Of a stretch of DNA of 64,000 nt, positions 24,658-32,892 are shown one piece after another (position 1 is the first letter of the stretch; the number at the start of each line of letters is the position of its first letter). A model generated the notes under the pieces. The model ran no database searches and was not told the origin of the DNA. It saw only the letters and a program-made list of their open reading frames with translations. Location of the stretch: NCBI RefSeq assembly GCF_024213665.1, contig NZ_JANAVP010000009.1, positions 1 to 64,000 on the forward strand. The letters are read 5' to 3'. The translations under genes and the position numbers were made by a program. The DNA comes from Streptomyces sp. A3M-1-3. GTDB taxonomy: Bacteria > Actinomycetota > Actinomycetes > Streptomycetales > Streptomycetaceae.

Positions 24658-24775
24658 GAAGGTAGATCCCCGCACTGACAATCGCTCTGACCTGCGGCGA
24701 TACCCGACCTTGGGTCGATTGTCAGTGGCGTGGTGCACGGTGGAAACCACACCCGGGAGATCTGGAGGGGGATCC

Positions 24776-25897
24776 ATGAACGTGCCCGAAAACGAGGCGA
24801 TCCGGCCGCACGCCGAGGACGCTTTCGCGGAGGAACTCAAGGCGCTGGCGGCCGCCGACGACCGGCCGAGGCCCGTGCGGTGGCAGCTGTCGCCGTGGGC
24901 GGTGGCGACCTATCTGCTCGGCGGCACCCTGCCTGGGGGCACCTCCCGGACGAAGTCTGGGGGAGGGACGGTGATCACCCCCAAGTACGTGGGCCCGCGT
25001 CGCATCGTCGAGGTGGCCGTCACCACGCTCGCCACCGACCGGGCGCTGCTGCTGCTCGGTGTGCCCGGCACCGCGAAGACGTGGGTCTCGGAGCATCTCG
25101 CGGCAGCCGTCAGCGGCGATTCGACCCTGCTGGTGCAGGGCACCGCGGGGACCCCGGAGGAGGCCATCCGGTACGGCTGGAACTACGCCCAGCTACTCGC
25201 CCACGGGCCGAGCCGTGACGCGCTCGTGCCCAGCCCCGTCATGCGGGCCATGGCCGATGGCATGACCGCGCGGGTCGAGGAGCTCACCCGCATCCCGGCG
25301 GACGTCCAGGACACGCTCATCACCGTGCTCTCCGAAAAGACGCTGCCCATCCCCGAGTTGGGGCAGGAGGTGCAGGCTGTCCGCGGCTTCAACCTCATCG
25401 CCACGGCCAACGACCGCGACCGCGGGGTGAATGAACTCTCCAGCGCCCTGCGCCGCCGCTTCAACACGGTCGTGCTGCCGCTGCCCGCCACGGCCGACGC
25501 CGAGGTGGACATCGTGGCCCGGCGCGTCGACCAGATAGGGCGCTCCCTGGACCTGCCGGCCGTGCCCGAGGGCATTGAGGAGATCCGCCGCGTGGTCACC
25601 GTCTTCCGCGAGCTGCGGGACGGGGTCACCGGTGACGGCCGTACGAAGGTCAAGTCGCCGAGCGGCACGCTGTCCACGGCCGAGGCCATCTCGGTCGTCA
25701 CCAGCGGCCTCGCCCTGGCCGCGCACTTCGGCGACGGAGTCCTGCGGCCGGCGGACGTGGCGGCCGGAATCCTCGGTGCGGTGGTCCGCGACCCGGCCGC
25801 CGACCGGGTCATCTGGCAGGAGTACCTGGAGGCGGTCGTCCGCGAGCGCGACGGCTGGAAGGACTTCTACCGCGCCTGCCGGGAGGTCTCGGTATGA
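24776..25897 (+). CDS. MoxR-type AAA+ ATPase
   Basis: This is a 373-residue AAA+ ATPase of the MoxR class. Walker A is LLGVPGTAKTW (about residue 95). The Walker B region reads ARVEELTRIPADVQDTLI, the sensor region LIATANDRDRGVNELSSALRRRF includes sensor 1 and the arginine finger, and a helical lid ends the protein. MoxR ATPases act as chaperones that load or remodel partners bearing VWA domains; such a partner is encoded two genes downstream. The ATG has GGAGGGGGATCC upstream. Residues about 53-64 (PGGTSRTKSGGG) are encoded by a palindromic repeat inserted in the gene (24932-24966), apparently tolerated. Confidence 0.93.
   Translation: MNVPENEAIRPHAEDAFAEELKALAAADDRPRPVRWQLSPWAVATYLLGGTLPGGTSRTKSGGGTVITPKYVGPRRIVEVAVTTLATDRALLLLGVPGTAKTWVSEHLAAAVSGDSTLLVQGTAGTPEEAIRYGWNYAQLLAHGPSRDALVPSPVMRAMADGMTARVEELTRIPADVQDTLITVLSEKTLPIPELGQEVQAVRGFNLIATANDRDRGVNELSSALRRRFNTVVLPLPATADAEVDIVARRVDQIGRSLDLPAVPEGIEEIRRVVTVFRELRDGVTGDGRTKVKSPSGTLSTAEAISVVTSGLALAAHFGDGVLRPADVAAGILGAVVRDPAADRVIWQEYLEAVVRERDGWKDFYRACREVSV
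24932..24966. repeat. Palindromic mini-element inside the MoxR gene
   Basis: The sequence CCTGGGGGCACCTCCCGG and, after four bases, AGTCTGGGGGAGG gives an imperfect inverted-repeat element of a kind dispersed in Streptomyces chromosomes. It is in frame and adds about 12 Gly/Ser/Thr/Lys residues before the Walker A motif. The reading frame is preserved. Confidence 0.6.
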
Positions 25898-28176
25898 CAG
25901 GACCCGCCCTGCTCGGGGTGCGCCATCACGGGCCCGGGTCGGCCCGTGCGGTGCGGGCCGCGCTCGAAGCGGCCGGGCCGCGGGCCGTGCTGGTCGAGGG
26001 CCCGCCCGAGGGTGACGCGGTGCTGGCGCTCGCCGCGGACGTGGACATGCGCCCGCCGGTCGCGTTGCTTGCCCATGTCACGGACGATCCGGGGCGGGCG
26101 GCGTTCTGGCCGCTGGCGGAGTTCTCCCCGGAGTGGGTGGCCATCCGCTGGGCGCTCGAACAGGGCGTACCGGTCCGCTTCATCGACCTCCCGGCCGCAC
26201 ACTCCCTCGCGCTCACCGAGGGGGAGGAACCGTCCGAGGAACCGTCCGGGGAATCGTCCGAGGAGGCGCTGCGCATCGATCCGATCGCCGTCCTCTCCGA
26301 GACCGCCGGATACGACGATCCCGAGCGTTGGTGGGAAGACGTCGTGGAACACCGCGACACTGCCGGCCCGCTGGCCGCGTTCGAGGCACTAGGTGACGCG
26401 ATGGCCGCGCTGCGCGAGACGTACGGGGACGGCGGGCACGCGCGCGATCTGGTGCGTGAGGCCCATATGCGGCTCCAACTGCGCGCGGCACGACGCGAGT
26501 TCGGTGACGAGTTCGCCGTGGTGTGCGGGGCGTGGCATGTGCCGGCGCTCCAGGAGCGGACCACGGCCACCGCCGACCGGGCACTGCTCAAGGGGCTGCC
26601 CAAGGCCAGGATCGAGATGACGTGGGTGCCCTGGACGCACCGGCGGCTCTCCCGGGACAGCGGGTACGGGGCGGGGATCGCCTCGCCCGGCTGGTACGGG
26701 CATCTGTTCAGCGCCCCGGACCGGCCGGTCGAGCGGTGGATGACCAAGGTCGCGGGACTGCTGCGGGAGGAGGACCGCCCGGTCTCGTCCGCCCATGTCA
26801 TCGAGGCGGTCCGGCTCGCCGACACCCTCGCCGCCATGCGGGGCCGTCCGCTCGCCGGTCTCTCGGAGACCACCGACGCCGTCCGGGCCGTGATGTGCGA
26901 AGGCTCCGACATACCGCTCTCGCTCGTGCAGGACCGGCTGGTCGTCGGCGATGTGCTCGGTGAGGTGCCCGAGTCCGCCCCCGTCGTGCCCCTGCAGCGC
27001 GATCTGACCCGCGCGCAGCGCACACTCCGGCTGAAACCGGAGGCGCTGGAGCGGGAGTTGGAGCTCGACCTGCGCAAGGACACGGACTCCGCGCGGAGCC
27101 GGCTGCTGCACCGGCTGCGTCTGCTGTCCGTCGGGTGGGGCGAGCCGGCGCGCTCACGCGGCAGTACCGGCACGTTCCGGGAGACCTGGCGGCTGCGGTG
27201 GGAACCGGAGCTCTCGGTGCGGGTCGCCGAGGCCGGGATATGGGGGACGACCGTACGGTCCGCCGCCACGGCCAAGGCCGAGTCGGAGGCGGTCGCCGCC
27301 ACCGCGCTCGGTGAAGTCACCGCGCTCGCCGAGCGATGCCTGCTGGCCGAACTGCCCGACGCGCTGCCCCTGGTGATGAAGGTCCTGGCCGACCGGGCGG
27401 CGCTCGACGCGGACGTCGGCCATCTCGCGCAGGCCCTGCCCGCGCTGGCCCGCTCGCTGCGGTACGGGGATGTGCGGGGCACGGACACGGCTGCCCTCGC
27501 CGAGGTGGCGGCGGGCCTGGCCGAGCGGGTCTGCGTCGGGCTGCCGCCCGCGTGCGCCGGACTCGACACCGACGGCGCGGCGGAGATGCGCGGCCATGTG
27601 GACGCCGTCCATTCGGCGATCGGCCTGCTGGCCGACGACGGGCTGCGCGGTCGCTGGGCGGCGGTACTGCGGACGCTCGCCGGGCGGGACACCGTGCCCG
27701 GCGTCATACGCGGCCGGGCCGCCCGGCTGCTGCTGGACGACGGGCGGCTCGAGGAGGACGAGGCGGCGCGGCTCATGGCGCTCGCGCTGTCGGCGGGAAC
27801 CGCGCCGGGGGACGCCGCGGCCTGGGTCGAGGGTTTCGTCGGTGGCAGTGCCGGCGGGGGAATGCTGCTCGTCCACGACGAGCGGCTGCTCAGCCTGCTC
27901 GACAGCTGGCTCACCGCTGTGCCCGCGGACGCGTTCACCGATGTGCTGCCGCTGCTGCGCCGCACGTTCTCGGCGTACGAGCCGGGCGTGCGCCGCACGC
28001 TCGGCGAGCTGGTCCGGCGCGGCCCCGCCGGCCGGGCCGGGCCGGCGGCCGGAGCCACCGCGGCGGCCGTCCCCGGCTTCGCCGCGGAGCTGGACCCGCA
28101 GCGCGCGGACGCTGTGCTGCCCGTGCTCCGCCTGCTGCTCGACATGCCCGATGTGCCCGTGGAGGTGGCTCAATGA
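25894..28176 (+). CDS. DUF5682 protein of the MoxR-VWA module
   Basis: This is a 760-residue soluble protein that starts at an ATGA overlap with the MoxR stop and ends with another ATGA overlap into the VWA gene. The N-terminus reads LLGVRHHGPGSARAVRAALE and VLVEGPPEGD, and a later segment reads VVCGAWHVPALQER. This His/Glu pattern resembles TraB/TIKI and EreA/ChaN-like enzymes, so a metal-dependent hydrolase-like N-terminal domain is possible. The C-terminal two-thirds is helical and repeat-like. DUF5682 is the family label; no activity is established. The obligate coupling implies equal-amount production with the ATPase and VWA protein. Confidence 0.88.
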   Translation: MTGPALLGVRHHGPGSARAVRAALEAAGPRAVLVEGPPEGDAVLALAADVDMRPPVALLAHVTDDPGRAAFWPLAEFSPEWVAIRWALEQGVPVRFIDLPAAHSLALTEGEEPSEEPSGESSEEALRIDPIAVLSETAGYDDPERWWEDVVEHRDTAGPLAAFEALGDAMAALRETYGDGGHARDLVREAHMRLQLRAARREFGDEFAVVCGAWHVPALQERTTATADRALLKGLPKARIEMTWVPWTHRRLSRDSGYGAGIASPGWYGHLFSAPDRPVERWMTKVAGLLREEDRPVSSAHVIEAVRLADTLAAMRGRPLAGLSETTDAVRAVMCEGSDIPLSLVQDRLVVGDVLGEVPESAPVVPLQRDLTRAQRTLRLKPEALERELELDLRKDTDSARSRLLHRLRLLSVGWGEPARSRGSTGTFRETWRLRWEPELSVRVAEAGIWGTTVRSAATAKAESEAVAATALGEVTALAERCLLAELPDALPLVMKVLADRAALDADVGHLAQALPALARSLRYGDVRGTDTAALAEVAAGLAERVCVGLPPACAGLDTDGAAEMRGHVDAVHSAIGLLADDGLRGRWAAVLRTLAGRDTVPGVIRGRAARLLLDDGRLEEDEAARLMALALSAGTAPGDAAAWVEGFVGGSAGGGMLLVHDERLLSLLDSWLTAVPADAFTDVLPLLRRTFSAYEPGVRRTLGELVRRGPAGRAGPAAGATAAAVPGFAAELDPQRADAVLPVLRLLLDMPDVPVEVAQ

Positions 28177-29354
28177 CCATGGCCCGTGCCGACCGTACCG
28201 ACCCTGCCGAGGAGAGGCTCAGGCGGTGGCGGCTGGTGCTCGGCGGAGAGTCGGCCGAAGGGACCGGATGCACCCTCGCCGGGCGGGACGCGGCGATGGA
28301 CGCCGCGCTCGCCGCGCTCTACGGCAAGGGAGGGAACGGGCAGAGCGGCCGTGACCGTTCGGCCGGGCTCGGGGCGTCGGCGCCATCCGTGGCGCGCTGG
28401 CTGGGCGACATCCGTACGTACTTCCCGAGCTCCGTCGTTCAGGTGATGCAGCGCGACGCCATCGACCGGCTCGGCCTGTCCGCCCTGCTGCTGGAGCCGG
28501 AGATGCTGGAGGCCGTCGAGGCGGATGTGCACCTGGTGGGCACGCTGCTCTCGCTCAACAAGGCGATGCCGGAGACGACTAAGGAAACGGCCCGCGCGGT
28601 GGTGCGCAAGGTCGTCGAGGACCTGGAGAAGCGCCTCGCCACCCGGACGCGCGCCACGCTGTCCGGGGCGCTGGACCGTTCGGCCAGGATCAGCAGGCCG
28701 CGGCACCGGGACATCGACTGGGACCGCACCATCCGGGCCAACCTGAAGAACTACCTGCCCGAGTACCGGACCATTGTGCCGGAGCGGCTGATCGGCTACG
28801 GCCGGGCCTCGCAGTCCGTGAAGAAGGACGTCGTCCTGTGCATCGACCAGTCGGGGTCGATGGCGGCGTCGGTCGTCTACGCCTCGGTCTTCGGCGCGGT
28901 CCTCGCCTCGATGCGCTCCATCGCCACCCGCCTTGTCGTCTTCGACACCGCCGTGGTGGACCTCACCGATCAGCTGGACGATCCGGTTGATGTCCTCTTC
29001 GGAACCCAGCTGGGCGGCGGCACCGACATCAACAGGGCGCTCGCGTACTGCCAGTCGCAGATCACCCGGCCCGCGGACACTGTCGTCGTCCTCATCAGCG
29101 ATCTGTACGAGGGAGGAATCCGGGACGAGATGCTCAAGCGGGTGGCCGCAATGAAGGCTGCGGGCGTGCAGTTCGTGGCGCTGCTCGCGCTCTCCGACGA
29201 GGGCGCCCCCGCGTACGACCGCCGGCACGCGGCAGACCTGGCCGCGCTCGGTGCCCCCGCGTTCGCCTGTACGCCCGATCTGTTCCCGGAGGTGATGGCG
29301 GCCGCGATCGAGAAACGGCCGCTACCCATACCGGACATGGTGACTCATCAGTAA
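28173..29354 (+). CDS. VWA domain protein partner of the MoxR ATPase
   Basis: This is a 393-residue protein with a helical N-terminal half (residues 1-210) and a von Willebrand A domain. The MIDAS metal site is complete: DQSGSMAAS (DxSxS), a Thr in GGGTDIN and the Asp in VVLISDLYEGG. The start codon overlaps the DUF5682 stop. VWA proteins paired with MoxR ATPases act as metal-dependent adaptors that bring client proteins to the ATPase. It is the last gene of the coupled three-gene operon. The client is unknown. Confidence 0.93.
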   Translation: MTMARADRTDPAEERLRRWRLVLGGESAEGTGCTLAGRDAAMDAALAALYGKGGNGQSGRDRSAGLGASAPSVARWLGDIRTYFPSSVVQVMQRDAIDRLGLSALLLEPEMLEAVEADVHLVGTLLSLNKAMPETTKETARAVVRKVVEDLEKRLATRTRATLSGALDRSARISRPRHRDIDWDRTIRANLKNYLPEYRTIVPERLIGYGRASQSVKKDVVLCIDQSGSMAASVVYASVFGAVLASMRSIATRLVVFDTAVVDLTDQLDDPVDVLFGTQLGGGTDINRALAYCQSQITRPADTVVVLISDLYEGGIRDEMLKRVAAMKAAGVQFVALLALSDEGAPAYDRRHAADLAALGAPAFACTPDLFPEVMAAAIEKRPLPIPDMVTHQ

Positions 29355-29448
29355 CACGGGACTTGCGTGACCCCGGGAGGCTCGTGCAGCCTTCGTCCTG
29401 TTCCCCATGGAATGCCGTGTTCCGCCGCCCTGGGAAGGCTCCCCCATC

Positions 29449-30390
29449 TTGACCGCAGCGTTTGCTCGTTCCGTTGCCGCCGTGCGCAAGCTGCGCGCCG
29501 CGGCCGGGCGGCGTGTGCTGCCGGTCGTGCTCTTCCTCGGGGGCCTGCTGGCGCTCGGTTTCCTCTGCGGAGGGCCGGCCCACGCGGCGGAACTGCCGGT
29601 GGCCCCGGTCGCCGAAGTACGGGACCGGATGCGGGAGGTGGTCCCGCGCGAACTGCGCATGGCCGCCGACTCCATAGGCGCGTTGACCCGGCCCGTCGCG
29701 GACACCGTGCACCAAGTCGTCCGCCCGGTGGGCGAGGTGGCAGAGGAGGTCACCGGCGCGCTGCCCGCCTCGCTGCCGGATCCGCTGCCCGTTCCGCTGC
29801 CGCCTCTCGGCGACCCGGAGGGAGACCGCACACCCCAGGCACCCGAGAACGGGCAAACGCTCCCTGCATCCGACCGGCCTTCGCCCGACGAAGCCCCGGC
29901 CCCGCCCCACCAGGCAGGGTCGGACCAGGCGGTGCCGGTGCCCTTTTCCTCGTACCGCCCGGCGGCTTGGGGACAGGTGCCCCCTGACAGCCGGACCGAC
30001 GCGACGCGCCCCGCGGGCGGGTACGGGAAGAACGAGCAGGCTCCCGTCCACTTCGCGGAGAGTGTGGTGGGCGACGTCCCGCCGTTCGCCTACGGCGTGG
30101 CGGGCGAGGCCCAGTGGCTCGCCGGAGGCGTCGTCTCCGAGGTGGAGCCGATCGTGCAGGGCGTCGTCGGCGACACCGTCGCCCCGTTCGCGCAGGGTGT
30201 AGTGGGCGAGGTCGAGCCGTTCGCGTACGGCGTGACCTCGGATGTCCAGCCGTTCGCCGGCGGTCTCGTCGCCGGCGTCACCGAGGACGCCCGTCCCGCG
30301 GCCGGGAACGCCGTCACCGGCGCCCAGGGCATGACCTCGATCGCCCCGCAGTTCGCGCAGGACGCGTTCTCCGGCTCCTACGGCATCTGA
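29449..30390 (+). CDS. Secreted repeat protein of unknown function
   Basis: This exported protein is about 313 residues. The signal region is RRVLPVVLFLGGLLALGFLC followed by GGPAHAAE. After a proline-rich linker the C-terminal 120 residues hold about six copies of a V-x-PFA-x-GV-x-(G/S)-(E/D)-V unit (VPPFAYGVAGE, VAPFAQGVVGE, VEPFAYGVTSD, VQPFAGGLVAG). The earlier part contains related units (VHQVVRPVGEVAEEV). A TTG at 29449 (GGAAGG 10 bases upstream) is preferred to the ATG at 29407, which has no ribosome site. No family is recognised. The repeats suggest a wall- or surface-associated structural role. Confidence 0.65.
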   Translation: MTAAFARSVAAVRKLRAAAGRRVLPVVLFLGGLLALGFLCGGPAHAAELPVAPVAEVRDRMREVVPRELRMAADSIGALTRPVADTVHQVVRPVGEVAEEVTGALPASLPDPLPVPLPPLGDPEGDRTPQAPENGQTLPASDRPSPDEAPAPPHQAGSDQAVPVPFSSYRPAAWGQVPPDSRTDATRPAGGYGKNEQAPVHFAESVVGDVPPFAYGVAGEAQWLAGGVVSEVEPIVQGVVGDTVAPFAQGVVGEVEPFAYGVTSDVQPFAGGLVAGVTEDARPAAGNAVTGAQGMTSIAPQFAQDAFSGSYGI

Positions 30391-30392
30391 GT

Positions 30393-30427
30393 ACGACGTA
30401 CGCCACGACGTACGCCACGGCGTACGG
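30393..30427. repeat. Tandem 12-base repeat after a stop codon
   Basis: ACGACGTACGCC is repeated twice and followed by ACGGCGTACGG, starting two bases after the stop of the secreted repeat protein. It is a short slippage-type array. Confidence 0.8.
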
Positions 30428-30436
30428 ACGATCACC

Positions 30437-30466
30437 GGGCGGCCCCTACGGCGGTGGGGGCCGCCC
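30437..30466 (+). terminator. Terminator before sucCD
   Basis: A perfect 10-bp stem (GGGCGGCCCC at 30437-30446 with GGGGCCGCCC at 30457-30466) and a 10-base loop lie 47 bases after the secreted protein gene. Confidence 0.75.
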
Positions 30467-30502
30467 GGCCTCGCCCGGCCCGTGTCCGCCGCAGGCGGGA
30501 TC

Positions 30503-30518
30503 TGTGACAGGTATCACC
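30503..30518. promoter_or_regulatory. CRP-like site upstream of sucCD
   Basis: TGTGACAGGTATCACC matches the TGTGA-N6-TCACA pattern at nine of ten positions and lies about 190 bases before sucC. A second inverted repeat, GTGAC-N6-GTCAC, sits at 30615-30630. Streptomyces has a Crp protein, but binding here is only an inference. Confidence 0.35.
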
Positions 30519-30708
30519 GCCCCGGTGTGATCTGCGATTTAGGGACCTGTGGCCCACGGGGATAACCTGCGAGACGGACATGCCGCGCTCCCGGACACCG
30601 TGTGCGCCTCCCCTGTGACAGCGCAGTCACGTTGCCCTTCGCGGCACGCCCACGCAGATTACGAACCGCGATCACTGCGAATCTTAAAAAGACAAGGGAC
30701 GGACGCGC

Positions 30709-31887
30709 GTGGACCTGTTCGAGTACCAGGCGAGGGACCTCTTCGCCAAGCACGGTGTACCGGTGCTGGCCGGTGAAGTCATCGACACGCCTGAGGCGGC
30801 GCGCGAGGTGACCGAGCGTCTGGGCGGCCGGTCGGTCGTCAAGGCGCAGGTGAAGGCCGGCGGCCGCGGCAAGGCCGGCGGCGTGAAGCTCGCCTCCGAC
30901 CCGGCTGACGCGGTCGAGAAGGCCGGGCAGATCCTGGGCATGGACATCAAGGGCCACACGGTCCACAAGGTGATGCTCGCGGAGACCGCGCCGGAGATCG
31001 CCGAGGAGTTCTACGTCTCGTACCTCCTCGACCGCACCAACCGCACCTTCCTGGCCATGGCCTCCGTCGAGGGCGGCATGGACATCGAGGAAGTCGCGGC
31101 CACCAAGCCCGAGGCCCTGGCGAAGATCCCGGTCGACGCCAACGAGGGTGTCACCGCAGAGAAGGCCGCCGAGATCGTCGCGGCCGCGAAGTTCCCGGCC
31201 GACGTCGCCGGCCAGATCGCCGAGATCCTCCAGACGCTGTGGAAGACCTTCATCGCCGAGGACGCGCTCCTCGTCGAGGTCAACCCGCTCGCGAAGGTCG
31301 CCGACGGCCGCGTCATCGCGCTCGACGGCAAGGTCTCGCTCGACGAGAACGCCGACTTCCGCCAGCCCGAGCACGAGGCCCTCGAGGACAAGGCAGCAGC
31401 CAACCCGCTCGAGGCTGCTGCCAAGGCCAAGAACCTCAACTACGTCAAGCTCGACGGTGAGGTCGGCATCATCGGCAACGGCGCGGGTCTCGTCATGAGC
31501 ACCCTCGACGTCGTCGCGTACGCCGGTGAGGCCCACGGCGGCGTGAAGCCCGCCAACTTCCTCGACATCGGTGGCGGCGCCTCCGCCGAGGTCATGGCGA
31601 ACGGCCTCGAGATCATCCTCGGCGACCCCGACGTCAAGTCCGTCTTCGTCAACGTCTTCGGTGGCATCACCGCGTGCGACGAGGTCGCCAACGGCATCGT
31701 CCAGGCCCTGGCGCTGCTCAAGTCCAAGGGCGAGGACGTCACCAAGCCGCTGGTCGTGCGCCTCGACGGCAACAACGCGGAGCTGGGTCGCAAGATCCTG
31801 TCGGACGCGAACCATCCGCTCGTGCAGCGCGTGGACACCATGGACGGCGCGGCCGACAAGGCCGCCGAGCTCGCGGCTGCGAAGTAA
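30709..31887 (+). CDS. sucC: Succinyl-CoA synthetase beta subunit
   Basis: This ADP/GDP-forming succinate-CoA ligase beta chain has 392 residues. The ATP-grasp N-terminus ([37 protein letters not shown]) binds nucleotide. The C-terminal part binds CoA/succinyl-phosphate at the interface ([36 protein letters not shown]). The GTG start has AAGGGACGGA upstream. sucD follows after 20 bases, forming the usual operon for the substrate-level phosphorylation step of the TCA cycle. Confidence 0.97.
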   Translation: MDLFEYQARDLFAKHGVPVLAGEVIDTPEAAREVTERLGGRSVVKAQVKAGGRGKAGGVKLASDPADAVEKAGQILGMDIKGHTVHKVMLAETAPEIAEEFYVSYLLDRTNRTFLAMASVEGGMDIEEVAATKPEALAKIPVDANEGVTAEKAAEIVAAAKFPADVAGQIAEILQTLWKTFIAEDALLVEVNPLAKVADGRVIALDGKVSLDENADFRQPEHEALEDKAAANPLEAAAKAKNLNYVKLDGEVGIIGNGAGLVMSTLDVVAYAGEAHGGVKPANFLDIGGGASAEVMANGLEIILGDPDVKSVFVNVFGGITACDEVANGIVQALALLKSKGEDVTKPLVVRLDGNNAELGRKILSDANHPLVQRVDTMDGAADKAAELAAAK

Positions 31888-31907
31888 GGAAGAGGGGAAC
31901 AGAAGCC

Positions 31908-32792
31908 ATGGCTATCTTCCTCACCAAGGACAGCAAGGTCATCGTCCAGGGCATGACCGGCGCCACCGGTATGAAGCACACCAAGCTCATGCTCGGTGAC
32001 GGCACCAACATCGTCGGCGGCGTGAACCCGCGCAAGGCCGGCACGACGGTCGACTTCGACGGCACCGAGGTACCGGTCTTCGGCTCCGTCGCCGAGGCGA
32101 TGGAGAAGACCGGAGCCGATGTCTCCGTCCTCTTCGTGCCGCCGGCGTTCGCGAAGGCCGCCGTCGTCGAGGCGATCGACGCCGAGATCGGCCTGGCCGT
32201 CGTCATCACCGAGGGCATCGCGGTGCACGACTCCGCGGCGTTCTGGGCGTATGCGACCGCCAACGGCAACAAGACCCGGATCATCGGCCCGAACTGCCCC
32301 GGTCTGATCACCCCCGGCCAGTCCAACGCCGGCATCATCCCGGGCGACATCACCAAGCCCGGCCGCATCGGTCTCGTGTCGAAGTCCGGCACGCTGACCT
32401 ACCAGATGATGTACGAGCTCCGTGACATCGGCTTCTCGTCGGCCGTCGGCATCGGTGGCGACCCGGTCATCGGTACGACGCACATCGACGCGCTGGCCGC
32501 GTTCGAGGCCGACCCGGAGACCGAGCTGATCGTGATGATCGGTGAGATCGGTGGCGACGCGGAGGAGCGGGCGGCGGACTTCATCGCGAAGAACGTGACC
32601 AAGCCGGTCGTCGGCTACGTCGCGGGCTTCACCGCGCCGGAGGGCAAGACCATGGGTCACGCCGGTGCGATCGTCTCCGGTTCTTCTGGCACCGCACAGG
32701 CCAAGAAGGAGGCCCTCGAGGCCGCCGGCGTGAAGGTCGGCAAGACGCCGACCGAGACCGCCAAGCTGGCGCGCGAGATCCTCGGCGCGTGA
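31908..32792 (+). CDS. sucD: Succinyl-CoA synthetase alpha subunit
   Basis: This alpha chain has 294 residues. It has the CoA-binding Rossmann domain ([28 protein letters not shown]) and the phosphohistidine loop ([13 protein letters not shown]), where the His is the phosphorylated residue. The [10 protein letters not shown] and SKSGTLTYQ loops are intact. The ATG has GAGGGG upstream. The operon with sucC ends at a strong bidirectional hairpin. Confidence 0.97.
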   Translation: MAIFLTKDSKVIVQGMTGATGMKHTKLMLGDGTNIVGGVNPRKAGTTVDFDGTEVPVFGSVAEAMEKTGADVSVLFVPPAFAKAAVVEAIDAEIGLAVVITEGIAVHDSAAFWAYATANGNKTRIIGPNCPGLITPGQSNAGIIPGDITKPGRIGLVSKSGTLTYQMMYELRDIGFSSAVGIGGDPVIGTTHIDALAAFEADPETELIVMIGEIGGDAEERAADFIAKNVTKPVVGYVAGFTAPEGKTMGHAGAIVSGSSGTAQAKKEALEAAGVKVGKTPTETAKLAREILGA

Positions 32793-32823
32793 CGCTGGGG
32801 CGCTAGCTGCAGAGTTACAAGTT

Positions 32824-32870
32824 ACGCGTTGTGGGCCCGCACCCCGGAGGGGGCGCGGGCCCACACGCGT
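32824..32870. terminator. Bidirectional terminator between sucD and the HTH gene
   Basis: A 10-bp stem (GTGGGCCCGC at 32831-32840 with GCGGGCCCAC at 32855-32864) is extended by ACGCGT repeats at 32824-32829 and 32865-32870. It lies between converging genes and can serve both strands. Confidence 0.85.
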
Positions 32871-32892
32871 ATGGCCCGGCCGGGTGGGCCGG

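Noticed and set aside
25926..28145. 739-codon Ser/Arg-rich frame antisense to the DUF5682 gene
   Set aside because: Composition is that of a shadow frame; the sense gene has coupled start and stop overlaps.
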